Source of the DNA: Pseudomonas cuatrocienegasensis
GTDB lineage: Bacteria; Pseudomonadota; Gammaproteobacteria; Pseudomonadales; Pseudomonadaceae
DNA: 64,000 nt
Reading direction: 5' to 3'
Assembly: GCF_900110925.1 (NCBI RefSeq)
Contig: NZ_FOFP01000009.1
Location: 62,001 to 126,000, forward strand
The notes below the pieces were generated by a model. That model saw only the letters and a list, made by a program, of their open reading frames with translations. It had not been told where the DNA came from and did not search any database. The position numbers and the translations under genes are program-made. Positions 21,539-30,078 of the stretch are shown piece after piece; positions within the stretch are counted from its first letter, which is position 1; every line of letters begins with the position of its first letter.

Positions 21539-21970
21539 ATGTCACTCTCCATTCTTGGTCGCAACCAGCGGCTCGAGCACCTGTTGCCGGAAGCCCGCGA
21601 GCTGCGCATTACCGGGTTTCAGTCGCCAGCCGAAGACGAGAAGGAGGGCGGGCTTTCGTTGGATGCACTAACGGGCCTGGGTGCGCCGCAAATTTGGGTG
21701 GTGCGTGTAGACGACGACACGCTGCTGGGCTTTGGCCTGTACCCCGGCGACCGCCTGGTGGTAGACCGTGGCGCGCTGTGCACTCATGAGCAGTATGTAG
21801 TCGTGGATCTGGACGGCAGCTACCGCGTGCGCCTGATGATGCGTAACGAGGAGGGCTGCCTGGTGCTGCGTGCGGCTCAGCGTTTTACGCCGGATATTGT
21901 CTTGGGGCCTGAAGCGATCCTTGATGTATGGGGAGCTGTGCGTTGGGTGGTCAGCTATGTGGGGCCTTGA
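21539..21970 (+). CDS. UmuD-like (LexA/S24 fold) protein with altered catalytic dyad
   Basis: 143 residues, the size of UmuD (139), and aligned with it almost without gaps: GFQSPAEDE (26-34) matches GFPSPAxDY, VRVDDDTLLGFGLYPGDRLVVDR matches the active-site strand, LDVWGAVRWVV matches the C-terminus. At the positions of the E. coli cleavage site Cys24-Gly25 there is Thr25-Gly26; the nucleophile Ser60 is Thr61; the general base Lys97 is Arg98. So RecA-stimulated self-cleavage as in UmuD seems unlikely. It directly precedes umuC (two bases) under the LexA box. It may serve as an always-uncut or cleavage-independent partner of UmuC; alternatively it is decaying, though the frame is intact. Confidence 0.82.
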   Translation: MSLSILGRNQRLEHLLPEARELRITGFQSPAEDEKEGGLSLDALTGLGAPQIWVVRVDDDTLLGFGLYPGDRLVVDRGALCTHEQYVVVDLDGSYRVRLMMRNEEGCLVLRAAQRFTPDIVLGPEAILDVWGAVRWVVSYVGP

Positions 21971-21972
21971 AC

Positions 21973-23235
21973 ATGTCCGTGTTCGCATTGATTGATTGCA
22001 ATGCCTTTTACTGCAGCTGCGAGCGGATCTGTCAGCCGGCGCTCAAGCAGATGCCCGTGGTCGTGGTGAGCAATAACGATGGCTGCATCATTGCCCGTAC
22101 CCGTGAAGCCAAGGCGCTGGGCATACCCATGGGGGCTCCGTATTTCAAGGTGCGCGATCAGTTGGCAGCGGCCGGGGTTGCAGTGCGCTCGAGCAATTAC
22201 ACGCTCTATGCAGATATCAGCAACCGGGTAATGCGCACCATCGCTGAGCTGGTACCGGCGATTGAGGTGTATAGCGTCGACGAGTGCTGGGCAGATCTAA
22301 CCGGCATTGTCGATTTAGCCGGCCTGGGTGTACAGATACGCACGCGTTTGCTGCGCGATGTGGGTATGCCGGTGGGCGTGGGCATCAGCACTACCAAGAC
22401 CCTGGCCAAATTGGCTAACTGGGCCGCGAAGAAGTGGCCGGCCACGGGTGGCGTGGTGGACCTTACAGCGTCGGCTCGTCAGGCGAAGCTGCTGCGCATT
22501 GCTCCGCTGAATGAGGTGTGGGGTATTGGCCGGCGTTTAGCGCCGCAGTTGCAGGCATTGGGCATGAGCACCGCCTGGGATTTGGCGCAGTACGACATTG
22601 CTACGCTGCGCAAAACCTTCGGCGTGACCCTGGAGCGCACAGCGCGCGAGCTACGCGGTGAGAGTTGCCTGCAGATGAGCGAAGGTCCACCGCCCAAGCA
22701 GGCGATATGCAGCTCGAAGATGTTTGGCCACAGGCTGTACGAGTTGGCGCCGATACGCGAGGCGCTGGCGACTTATGTAACTCGCGCTGCCGAGAAACTG
22801 CGCAGTCAGGCGTCCCTGTGTGGCGCCATTCAGGTAGGGTTGCGCACCCAAGCGCACAACCTCCATCTGCCGCGCTATGCCAACGCCTTGAGCGTGGCGC
22901 TGCACAGCCCCACCGATGACACGCGGGACATACTCGCTCCGGCACTGCGCGCGTTGGAGGCAATTTATCGACCGGGGTTTGCGTACTCCAAGTGCTCAAT
23001 CTTACTAACGGACCTCAGCCGGCGCGGTGAGATGACAATGGATCTGTTTGCCTCCGCGCCAAGGCCGGGCAGTGAGCGGCTGATGGCCGTCGTTGATGCG
23101 ATTAATAAGCGCGAGGGCCGCGGTACCGTGCGTCTTGGGCGAGTGCCCGTTGCCCCGGCCTGGGCCATGCGCCGGGAGATGAAAAGCCAGTGCTACACCA
23201 CCCGCTGGGATGAGGTGATCGGTGTTAGAGGCTAG
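21973..23235 (+). CDS. umuC: Y-family DNA polymerase UmuC (Pol V catalytic subunit)
   Basis: Translesion polymerase. ATG 21973, two bases after the UmuD-like stop, gives 420 residues (E. coli 422). Palm motifs: MSVFALIDCNAFYCSCE with metal ligand Asp8, and YSVDECWADLT with Asp103-Glu104. VGVGISTTKTLAKLANWAAKK and helix-hairpin-helix VWGIGRRLAPQLQALGM follow. MTMDLFAS near residue 355 resembles the beta-clamp binding motif of UmuC. No stop, frameshift or ICE insertion is seen. SOS-regulated through the shared box. Confidence 0.95.
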   Translation: MSVFALIDCNAFYCSCERICQPALKQMPVVVVSNNDGCIIARTREAKALGIPMGAPYFKVRDQLAAAGVAVRSSNYTLYADISNRVMRTIAELVPAIEVYSVDECWADLTGIVDLAGLGVQIRTRLLRDVGMPVGVGISTTKTLAKLANWAAKKWPATGGVVDLTASARQAKLLRIAPLNEVWGIGRRLAPQLQALGMSTAWDLAQYDIATLRKTFGVTLERTARELRGESCLQMSEGPPPKQAICSSKMFGHRLYELAPIREALATYVTRAAEKLRSQASLCGAIQVGLRTQAHNLHLPRYANALSVALHSPTDDTRDILAPALRALEAIYRPGFAYSKCSILLTDLSRRGEMTMDLFASAPRPGSERLMAVVDAINKREGRGTVRLGRVPVAPAWAMRREMKSQCYTTRWDEVIGVRG

Positions 23236-23512
23236 AGGGGCCTGACCAACGCTGTCATCCGACCAGTCGTCGACGATCCTGATCGGATGGTCGAGTGTTT
23301 CTCCTGGCCACCCTTGTTCTGTACACTGCACAAAAAATTCGCCGGAAGTACCGTCCTAGAGCGGTTTTTGTGTTTTATCCGAGCATCTGTCGAAGCGCAT
23401 CCAGGCACTGAATGGGCATTTGTCCGTACTAGGTCTTGCGGATGCTTTTTGCTATGGTGAGTGCATTCGAAAAGACCGCTCTGGCAGCGGCTGCTGCAGT
23501 ACGAGGTGTCGT

Positions 23513-24157
23513 TTGATTAAGGTTCTAGTCGTTGATGACCATGATCTGGTGCGCACGGGTATCACCCGTATGCTGGGCGATATCGATGGGCTACAGGTGG
23601 TGGGGCAGGCGAGTTCTGGCGAGGAGTCGCTGAAAAAGACCCGCGAACTCAAGCCTGATGTCGTGCTGATGGACGTACGTATGCCGGGCATTGGTGGGCT
23701 GGAGGCGACGCGCAAGCTAATTCGCAGCCATCCCGATCTCAAGGTCGTGGCCGTTACCGCTTGTGAGGAAGACCCTTTCCCTACGCGACTCTTGCAGGCC
23801 GGAGCCGCCGGTTACATGACCAAGGGCGCAGGCCTGGAAGAAATGGTCCAGGCGATCCGCATGGTGTTTGCCGGCCAGCGTTATATCAGCCCGCAGATTG
23901 CCCAGCAGTTGGCCCTCAAATCCTTTCAGCCACAAACCTCGCAGTCGCCATTCGAGCTGCTGTCAGAGCGCGAAATCCAGATCGCCCTGATGATCGCCGG
24001 CTGCCAGAAGGTCCAGAGCATTTCCGACAAGTTGTGCCTGTCGCCCAAGACGGTGAATACCTACCGCTACCGCATCTTCGAAAAGCTCTCCATCACCAGC
24101 GACGTCGAGTTGGCGCTGCTGGCTGTGCGCCATGGCATGGTCGATGCCACCCACTGA
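23513..24157 (+). CDS. gacA: Response regulator GacA
   Basis: LuxR/NarL-family regulator of the Gac-Rsm cascade, controlling small RNAs that titrate RsmA/CsrA and so secondary metabolism and biofilm. It starts at TTG 23513 after GAGGTG, the start known in pseudomonads (a frame from 23420 adds 31 unsupported residues); 214 residues. Receiver domain: acidic pocket VVDDHD, phosphorylated Asp54 in [10 protein letters not shown], and T/K switch; C-terminal [25 protein letters not shown] and [17 protein letters not shown]. The 277 bases upstream to umuC hold no gene. Followed by uvrC, one base after its stop. Confidence 0.97.
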   Translation: MIKVLVVDDHDLVRTGITRMLGDIDGLQVVGQASSGEESLKKTRELKPDVVLMDVRMPGIGGLEATRKLIRSHPDLKVVAVTACEEDPFPTRLLQAGAAGYMTKGAGLEEMVQAIRMVFAGQRYISPQIAQQLALKSFQPQTSQSPFELLSEREIQIALMIAGCQKVQSISDKLCLSPKTVNTYRYRIFEKLSITSDVELALLAVRHGMVDATH

Positions 24158-24158
24158 G

Positions 24159-25985
24159 ATGCTGCCTGCGTTCGACCCCAGTGCCTTTCTTTCTACCTGC
24201 AGCGGTCGGCCAGGCGTGTACCGCATGTTCGATGCGGACGGCAAGCTGCTGTACGTCGGCAAGGCAAAAAACCTCAAGAAGCGCTTGGCCAGCTACTTTC
24301 GCAAGCTCGGTCTGGCGCCCAAGACTGCTGCGCTGGTCGGTAAGATCGCCTCGGTCGAAACCACCATCACCGCCAACGAGACCGAGGCGCTGCTGCTCGA
24401 GCAGACGCTGATCAAAGAGTGGCGCCCGCCGTACAACATCCTGCTGCGTGACGACAAATCCTACCCCTATGTGTTTCTCTCCGACGGGGCATTCCCGCGT
24501 CTGAGCATTCACCGTGGGGCGAAGAAGGCCAAGGGCCGCTACTTCGGCCCGTATCCGAGTGCCGGTGCGATCCGCGAGAGCCTGCAACTGCTGCAGAAGG
24601 CCTTTCAGGTGCGTCAGTGCGAAGACAGTTACTACCGCAACCGTACTCGGCCATGTCTGCAGTACCAGATCAAACGCTGCAAGGGGCCCTGTGTCGAGGG
24701 CCTGGTCACACCTGAGGTATATGCCGAGGACGTGCGCCATTCGGTGATGTTTCTCGAAGGCCGTAGCAATGCCCTGAGTGACGAGTTATCGGCCGCGATG
24801 CAAAGCGCTGCGATGAACCTGGACTTTGAACGCGCTGCCGAGCTGCGTGACCAGATGGCACTGCTGCGTCGGGTCCAGGACCAGCAGAGCATGGAAGGCG
24901 GCACGGGCGACGTCGATGTAGTCGCGGCCATGGTCAACCCCGGCGGCGCCTGCGTGCACTTGATCAGCGTGCGCGGTGGCCGGGTGCTGGGCAGCAAGAA
25001 TTTCTTCCCCCAGGTGGGCATCGAAGAGGCAGGCAGCGAGGTGCTGCTGGCGTTCCTGGCGCAGTATTACCTGGGCAGCGCCGAGCGCGATTTGCCCAGT
25101 GAGCTGATCGTCAACGCCCAGCACGAGGACTATCCGACCCTGATTGCCGCCATCGACGCGCAGCGCGGCCGTGAGTTGAGCATCAGCTACCGCGTACGCG
25201 GCACTCGCGCACGCTGGCAGCAGCTGGCGGTGACCAACGCCGAACAGGCGTTGGGCGCGCGTCTGGCCAACCGTCAGCACGTGGCGGCGCGCTTCGAGGC
25301 GTTGGCCGAAGCGCTGGGCATGGATGAGATTCCGCAGCGCCTGGAGTGCTTCGACATCAGTCATTCCAGTGGCGAGGCGACGGTTGCCTCCTGCGTCGTA
25401 TTCGGCCCGGAAGGCCCGCTGAAGTCCGACTACCGCCGCTACAACATCGAAGGTGTGACCGCAGGCGATGACTATGCCGCGATGCACCAGGCCCTGACCC
25501 GGCGCTTCAGCAAGATCAAGGACGGCGAGGGCAAGCTGCCCGATATCCTCCTGGTCGATGGCGGCAAGGGCCAGTTGGCCATGGCCCGCGATGTGCTGCA
25601 GGAGCTGGCCGTACCCGACCTGACGCTGCTTGGTGTGGCCAAGGGCACTACGCGCAAGCCGGGCCTGGAAACCCTGTACCTGAACGATGCCAGCAATGAA
25701 TTTACCTTGCCGGGCCATTCGCCGGCGCTGCACCTGATTCAGCAGATTCGCGACGAATCCCACCGTTTCGCCATCACCGGTCACCGCGCGCGCCGCGGTA
25801 AAACGCGGCGCACTTCGACCCTGGAGGAGGTTGCAGGCGTCGGTCCAAAGCGCCGCCGCGAACTGCTCAACCACTTCGGTGGGCTGCAGGAACTGACGCG
25901 TGCGAGCACCGAAGAGATCGCAAAAGCGCCGGGTATCAGTAAAAAGCTTGCCGAGTCGATTTATGAGGCTCTGCACAGCGAGTAG
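24159..25985 (+). CDS. uvrC: Excinuclease ABC subunit C
   Basis: Makes both incisions in nucleotide excision repair. ATG 24159 (TGAGATG junction with gacA) gives 608 residues, family-typical; starts at 24132 and 24144 lie inside gacA. N-terminal GIY-YIG domain ([26 protein letters not shown]), UVR motif ([20 protein letters not shown], about 210-230), RNase H-like endonuclease centre ([25 protein letters not shown]) and C-terminal helix-hairpin-helix ([18 protein letters not shown]) are complete. The conserved gacA-uvrC pair is cotranscribed in many gammaproteobacteria, and lack of its own Shine-Dalgarno agrees with coupling. Confidence 0.97.
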   Translation: MLPAFDPSAFLSTCSGRPGVYRMFDADGKLLYVGKAKNLKKRLASYFRKLGLAPKTAALVGKIASVETTITANETEALLLEQTLIKEWRPPYNILLRDDKSYPYVFLSDGAFPRLSIHRGAKKAKGRYFGPYPSAGAIRESLQLLQKAFQVRQCEDSYYRNRTRPCLQYQIKRCKGPCVEGLVTPEVYAEDVRHSVMFLEGRSNALSDELSAAMQSAAMNLDFERAAELRDQMALLRRVQDQQSMEGGTGDVDVVAAMVNPGGACVHLISVRGGRVLGSKNFFPQVGIEEAGSEVLLAFLAQYYLGSAERDLPSELIVNAQHEDYPTLIAAIDAQRGRELSISYRVRGTRARWQQLAVTNAEQALGARLANRQHVAARFEALAEALGMDEIPQRLECFDISHSSGEATVASCVVFGPEGPLKSDYRRYNIEGVTAGDDYAAMHQALTRRFSKIKDGEGKLPDILLVDGGKGQLAMARDVLQELAVPDLTLLGVAKGTTRKPGLETLYLNDASNEFTLPGHSPALHLIQQIRDESHRFAITGHRARRGKTRRTSTLEEVAGVGPKRRRELLNHFGGLQELTRASTEEIAKAPGISKKLAESIYEALHSE

Positions 25986-26017
25986 AATGCCGACTCACCT
26001 CGCAGCTAATCGTGCCG

Positions 26018-26578
26018 ATGAATATCCCCAACCTGCTTACCGTGCTCCGCGTTGTACTGATCCCCATCTTTATCCTGCTGTTCTACATGCCGTTCAGCTG
26101 GAGCTATTGGGCAGCCAGTGCCGTGTTTGCTGTTGCCGCTGTCACCGACTGGCTTGACGGCTACCTGGCGCGTCTGTGGGAGCAAAGCACGCCATTCGGC
26201 GCCTTTCTCGATCCGGTCGCGGACAAGCTGATGGTCGCCACCGCGTTGGTACTTCTGGTGGCCGAACACGCCAACCTCTGGCTGACCCTGCCGGCGGCCA
26301 TCATCATCGGGCGGGAGATCGTGGTGTCTGCGCTGCGCGAGTGGATGGCCGAGCTGGGCGCGCGGGCGCATGTTGCTGTCTCCAACCTGGCCAAGTGGAA
26401 GACCGCCGCACAGATGGTTGCGCTGGTCATCCTGCTGGGTAATCCGCCGCTGTTCACCATCTGGGTCGTGCTGGGTTACGTCCTGTTGATCATCGCTGCC
26501 GTGCTCACTCTATGGTCGATGTTGCAGTACCTGCTGGCCGCCTGGCCGCACCTGAGTATCACGGCCGAGAAGAAATAA
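26018..26578 (+). CDS. pgsA: CDP-diacylglycerol-glycerol-3-phosphate 3-phosphatidyltransferase
   Basis: Makes phosphatidylglycerol phosphate at the inner membrane. ATG 26018 gives 186 residues starting [12 protein letters not shown] (GTG 26012 would add two). The CDP-alcohol phosphotransferase motif DG-x2-AR-x8-G-x3-D-x3-D is intact in the stretch beginning [10 protein letters not shown] and ending FLDPVADK. Four to five membrane segments. Located 32 bases after uvrC and just before the tRNA-Gly promoter, as in P. aeruginosa. Product feeds the clsB cardiolipin synthase at 48366. Confidence 0.96.
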   Translation: MNIPNLLTVLRVVLIPIFILLFYMPFSWSYWAASAVFAVAAVTDWLDGYLARLWEQSTPFGAFLDPVADKLMVATALVLLVAEHANLWLTLPAAIIIGREIVVSALREWMAELGARAHVAVSNLAKWKTAAQMVALVILLGNPPLFTIWVVLGYVLLIIAAVLTLWSMLQYLLAAWPHLSITAEKK

Positions 26579-26596
26579 CTTTTTTGAATCAAGGGC

Positions 26597-26624
26597 TTGA
26601 CGGGGCGTTCTGAAGCTATAGAAT
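26597..26624 (+). promoter_or_regulatory. Promoter of tRNA-Gly/Cys(/Leu)
   Basis: TTGACG at 26597-26602 and TAGAAT at 26619-26624 with 16 bases between, about 20 bases before tRNA-Gly. Confidence 0.75.
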
Positions 26625-26644
26625 GGCGCCCGTCAACACGACAA

Positions 26645-26720
<76 letters not shown>

Positions 26721-26759
26721 ATTTCAACGGGCCGTTGCAAACGGCCCGTTTAGTTTCAA

Positions 26760-26833
26760 GGCTGAGTAGCAGAGTGGTTATGCACCGGATTGCAAATCCG
26801 TGAACGCCGGTTCGATTCCGACCTCAGCCTCCA
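26760..26833 (+). tRNA. tRNA-Cys (anticodon GCA)
   Basis: 74 bases with encoded CCA. Acceptor GGCTGAG pairs with CTCAGCC; anticodon loop TTGCAAA; T-loop TTCGATT. 39 bases after tRNA-Gly, same transcript. Confidence 0.97.
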
Positions 26834-26840
26834 ATTAGAA

Positions 26841-26874
26841 AAGCCCCGTAAATCGATGATTTACGGGGCTTTTT
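26841..26874 (+). terminator. Terminator after tRNA-Cys
   Basis: AAGCCCCGTAAATC and GATTTACGGGGCTT form a 14-bp stem with a three-base loop followed by TTTT. tRNA-Leu downstream may need its own promoter. Confidence 0.88.
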
Positions 26875-26947
26875 GTTAACAGGCTAGACGCCTTGCGAGC
26901 AGCACCTGGGCTGTATATAGTCCAACCCCTGCCGTAGGCCATCATCC

Positions 26948-27034
26948 GCCCCGATGGTGAAATTGGTAAACACAGCAGACTTAAAATCTGCCGACCGCAA
27001 GGTCTTGCCGGTTCGATTCCGGCTCGGGGCACCA
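26948..27034 (+). tRNA. tRNA-Leu (anticodon TAA)
   Basis: 87-base class II tRNA with encoded CCA. Acceptor GCCCCGA pairs with TCGGGGC; anticodon loop CTTAAAA; variable arm CCGACCGCAAGGTCTTG; T-loop TTCGATT. Confidence 0.97.
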
Positions 27035-27075
27035 TTTGCATGACTCAGTGTTCCCAGTGAACCTGACGTCCACTT

Positions 27076-27102
27076 AAACCGGCCTTTACAGCCGGTTTTT
27101 TT
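27076..27102 (+). terminator. Terminator after tRNA-Leu
   Basis: AACCGGC, loop CTTTACA, GCCGGTT, then TTTTT. Confidence 0.88.
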
Positions 27103-27234
27103 GTGCCTGCAATTCCTGCCGAGAGTCGACGACAGCGTGTTTAGCGCAGCCCCTGCCATGAGACTGTCGCGTAGCTGTCATATGCCTGCCATCGCCCCGA
27201 GGTGCAATCGTCCTGACGCTTAAGGAGGACGGCC

Positions 27235-28596
27235 ATGCGCATCTGTGTAATCGGGGCAGGGTATGTGGGGCTGGTGACGGCAGCCTGTTTTGCCGAGATG
27301 GGCAACCAGGTGATTTGCCTGGAGCGCGACGCCCAGCGCGTTGCGCGGTTGCGCCGTGGCGATGTGCCGATTCATGAGCCGGGGCTGGAGCCTATGGTGC
27401 GGGCGCACCTGGCCAGTGGCGACTTGCAGTTCACCAGCGGCTGGAATGAAGCGCTGCGTGGTGTTGAGGTGGTGTTTATCGCCGTGGGTACACCCAGCGG
27501 TGAAGATGGCTCGGCAGATCTTAGCCATGTGCTGGCGGTGGCTGAGGCGCTGGGTCAGCAGTTGCAACAGCGCTGCGTGGTGGTCGATAAGTCCACGGTG
27601 CCGGTGGGCACGGCGGAGCGGGTGTCGCGTTGCATCGATGCCGGGCTGCGTCAGCGCGGCAAGACGTTCAGCGTAGCGCTGGCCAGCAACCCGGAGTTTC
27701 TCAAGGAGGGTGTGGCGATTGCCGATTTCATGCGTCCTGATCGGGTAATCATCGGCTGTGATGACGAGGACGCTCAGGAGTGTCTGCGCCGTTTGTACGC
27801 GCCGTTCTTGCGCAACCACGAACGCTTGCTGTGCATGGGTGTGCGAGCGGCGGAGTTCAGCAAGTACGCGGCCAATGCGTTTCTTGCCACCAAGATTTCC
27901 TTTATCAATGAAATGGCTAGCCTGTGCGCGCGCCTGGATGTCGATATCGAGGAAGTGCGCCGCGGCATCGGCAGCGATACGCGCATTGGCACGCATTTCA
28001 TCTATGCCGGCTGCGGCTATGGTGGCTCGTGCTTTCCCAAGGATGTGCGCGCATTGATTCGCACAGCGGAGCAGGAGGGCGTCGAGCCGAGCATTCTGCG
28101 CGCGGTCGAGGCACGTAATGCGCTGCAGAAGACCCTGCTGTTTCAGGCAGTGCGTGAACATTTTTCGGGCTATATGCAGGGACGGGTCGTGGCGATCTGG
28201 GGGCTGGCGTTCAAACCCGGTACGGACGATATCCGCGAGGCGCCAAGCCTGGTGCTGATCGATGCGCTGTTGGCCGCCGGCGTACGGGTGCAGGCCTGCG
28301 ATCCGGTCGCCACGTCCGCCGTAGCCGGGCGCTACGCCACAGCGCTGGCTGCTGGGCAATTACGCCTGGGCGAGTCGCCTTATCAGGCGGTGGAGGGCGC
28401 CGATGCCCTGGTGCTGGTGACAGAGTGGAAGCAGTTTCGCCAGCCGGACTTCCTGCGCGTACGCGGCCTGATGCGCATGCCGGTGCTGTTCGATGGGCGC
28501 AATATCTATGACAGCCAGCAACTGAGCGAAGCCGGGTTTCTCTATCGCGGCATTGGCCGGCCTGCAGCGGGCGATTGTAAGCAAAGTGCAGCCTGA
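27235..28596 (+). CDS. ugd: UDP-glucose 6-dehydrogenase
   Basis: Oxidises UDP-glucose to UDP-glucuronate using two NAD+, supplying exopolysaccharide and lipid A modification precursors. 453 residues starting MRICVIGAGYVGLVTAACFA after GGAGG. NAD-binding GAGYVG (8-13), central SKYAANAFLATKISFINEMA, catalytic Cys266 in CGYGGSCFPKD, and C-terminal WGLAFKPGTDDIREAPS all conserved. galU, which makes its substrate, is 42 bases downstream, so the pair is an operon. Confidence 0.97.
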   Translation: MRICVIGAGYVGLVTAACFAEMGNQVICLERDAQRVARLRRGDVPIHEPGLEPMVRAHLASGDLQFTSGWNEALRGVEVVFIAVGTPSGEDGSADLSHVLAVAEALGQQLQQRCVVVDKSTVPVGTAERVSRCIDAGLRQRGKTFSVALASNPEFLKEGVAIADFMRPDRVIIGCDDEDAQECLRRLYAPFLRNHERLLCMGVRAAEFSKYAANAFLATKISFINEMASLCARLDVDIEEVRRGIGSDTRIGTHFIYAGCGYGGSCFPKDVRALIRTAEQEGVEPSILRAVEARNALQKTLLFQAVREHFSGYMQGRVVAIWGLAFKPGTDDIREAPSLVLIDALLAAGVRVQACDPVATSAVAGRYATALAAGQLRLGESPYQAVEGADALVLVTEWKQFRQPDFLRVRGLMRMPVLFDGRNIYDSQQLSEAGFLYRGIGRPAAGDCKQSAA

Positions 28597-28638
28597 TAGA
28601 CTGTATGGATATTTACCACTCGCCTCGCTAGGAGTCCC

Positions 28639-29478
28639 ATGATCAAGAAATGCCTGTTCCCCGCCGCCGGTTACGGTACGCGCTTTCTGCCCGCCACCAA
28701 GGCGATGCCCAAGGAAATGCTGCCGATCGTAAACAAGCCGCTGATCCAGTATGGGGTCGAGGAGGCGCTCGAGGCCGGTCTGACGCAGATCGCCATGGTG
28801 ACTGGGCGCGGCAAGCGCTCGCTGGAAGACCACTTCGACATCAGCTATGAACTCGAGCACCAGATCCGCGACACCGACAAGGAAAAATACCTGGTCGGTA
28901 TCCGCCGTCTGATCGACGAGTGCAGCTTCTCTTACACCCGTCAGGTGGAGATGAAGGGCCTGGGCCATGCCATTCTCTGTGGCCGTCCGCTGATCGGTGA
29001 CGAGCCGTTTGCCGTGGTGCTGGCTGATGACTTGTGCCTGAACCTGGAAGGTGACGGCGTACTGACCCAGATGGTCAAGCTGTACAACCAGTTCCGCTGC
29101 TCGATCGTCGCGGTTCAGGAAGTCCCCATGGACGAAATCCACAAGTACGGTGTGATCGCCGGCGAGATGATCCGTGACGATATTTACCGGGTGAACAGCA
29201 TGGTCGAAAAGCCCAAGCCCGAAGATGCACCGTCGAATCTGGCGATCATTGGCCGTTACATCCTCACGCCGGACATTTTCGATCTGATCGAGAAGACCGA
29301 GCCGGGCAAAGGCGGTGAAATTCAGATCACTGACGCCCTGATGAAACAGGCTCAGGACGGTTGCGTAATGGCCTATAAGTTCAAGGGCCAGCGCTTTGAC
29401 TGCGGCGGCGCCGAAGGTTATATCGACGCGACCAACTTCTGCTTCGAGAACCTGTACAAGACCGGCCGCGCTTACTGA
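28639..29478 (+). CDS. galU: UTP-glucose-1-phosphate uridylyltransferase
   Basis: Makes UDP-glucose from glucose-1-phosphate and UTP. 279 residues, typical of GalU. Nucleotide-binding AAGYGTRFLPATKAMPKEMLP (9-29), VLADDLCLN metal site and final ATNFCFENLYKTGRAY fit Pseudomonas GalU. Preceded by AGGAG. Works with ugd in one operon, ending at a terminator at 29501. Confidence 0.97.
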   Translation: MIKKCLFPAAGYGTRFLPATKAMPKEMLPIVNKPLIQYGVEEALEAGLTQIAMVTGRGKRSLEDHFDISYELEHQIRDTDKEKYLVGIRRLIDECSFSYTRQVEMKGLGHAILCGRPLIGDEPFAVVLADDLCLNLEGDGVLTQMVKLYNQFRCSIVAVQEVPMDEIHKYGVIAGEMIRDDIYRVNSMVEKPKPEDAPSNLAIIGRYILTPDIFDLIEKTEPGKGGEIQITDALMKQAQDGCVMAYKFKGQRFDCGGAEGYIDATNFCFENLYKTGRAY

Positions 29479-29500
29479 GAGCGGTTGCTGCGCTGAACGA

Positions 29501-29526
29501 GAGGCCACCTACGGGTGGCCTTTTGC
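29501..29526 (+). terminator. Terminator after galU
   Basis: AGGCCACC, loop TACG, GGTGGCCT, then TTT. It also lies just beyond the convergent VOC gene stop at 29549 and may serve both. Confidence 0.75.
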
Positions 29527-29548
29527 GTCTTAGGCGTGCCGCCCAGGT

Positions 29549-29971
29549 TCAAGGTTGAGGTAATGCCTCGGCCCCTGGTCCTAATGGTTGGCCGTAGCTG
29601 AACTCCACGGCCCGTCCCGATGGGTCGCGCACGCCACAGTAATAACCCACCGGAAAGGGTTCCTCGCGCGGCGCCCAGAGCAGGCAGCCGCTGGCCGCGG
29701 CGCGGGCGGCAATGGCGTCGACCTGTTCGCGGCTGGCCAGGGCGAAGCCGAGGTGGCTGTAGTCATCGTCGGCGCGTTCGTGGCGCTGGCCGCCCGGCAT
29801 CAGCACAAAGATAAAGCGCTGGGCCTGGCCCGGCTCGGCCATCCAGACGATGCGTGAGCCTTTGCCGGCGCGCTCATGGACGACCTGCATGCCGCAGAAT
29901 ATTTGGTAGAAGGCGATGCTGGCCGGCAGATCCGGCACGTGCATCGCCAGATGGGTGAGGGTCGGGTGCAT
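29549..29971 (-). CDS. VOC (glyoxalase/bleomycin resistance/dioxygenase) superfamily protein
   Basis: 140 residues with two beta-alpha-beta-beta-beta modules: THLAMHVPDLPASIAFYQ with the first ligand histidine, HLGFALASREQVDAIAAR with the second, and SGRAVEFSYGQP with a glutamate near the end. Such proteins bind a divalent metal; substrate is unknown. Lies between galU and gor on the opposite strand, where P. aeruginosa also has a VOC gene. Good Shine-Dalgarno AGGAGA before ATG 29971. Confidence 0.85.
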   Translation of the reverse strand: MHPTLTHLAMHVPDLPASIAFYQIFCGMQVVHERAGKGSRIVWMAEPGQAQRFIFVLMPGGQRHERADDDYSHLGFALASREQVDAIAARAAASGCLLWAPREEPFPVGYYCGVRDPSGRAVEFSYGQPLGPGAEALPQP

Positions 29972-30078
29972 GGCTGTTCTCCTTTAATCATCAGGGCTCA
30001 GTGTAGGACCAGGCGCGCCCCGGTGCAGAGCTGGCGCGGCGATTCGGGTATGCTTGCCGCCTGCTTTGGAGGTGAACG

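Noticed and set aside
23236..23512. Search for a direct repeat of the tRNA-Ser 3' end marking an island boundary
   Set aside because: No matching segment seen by eye between umuC and gacA.
24132..24158. Earlier uvrC starts at 24132 or 24144
   Set aside because: They lie inside the gacA end and add residues not seen in UvrC homologs; ATG 24159 matches the family start.
26884..27159. Open frame on the minus strand over tRNA-Leu
   Set aside because: Overlaps a tRNA and two terminators; arginine/serine-rich composition typical of antisense frames.
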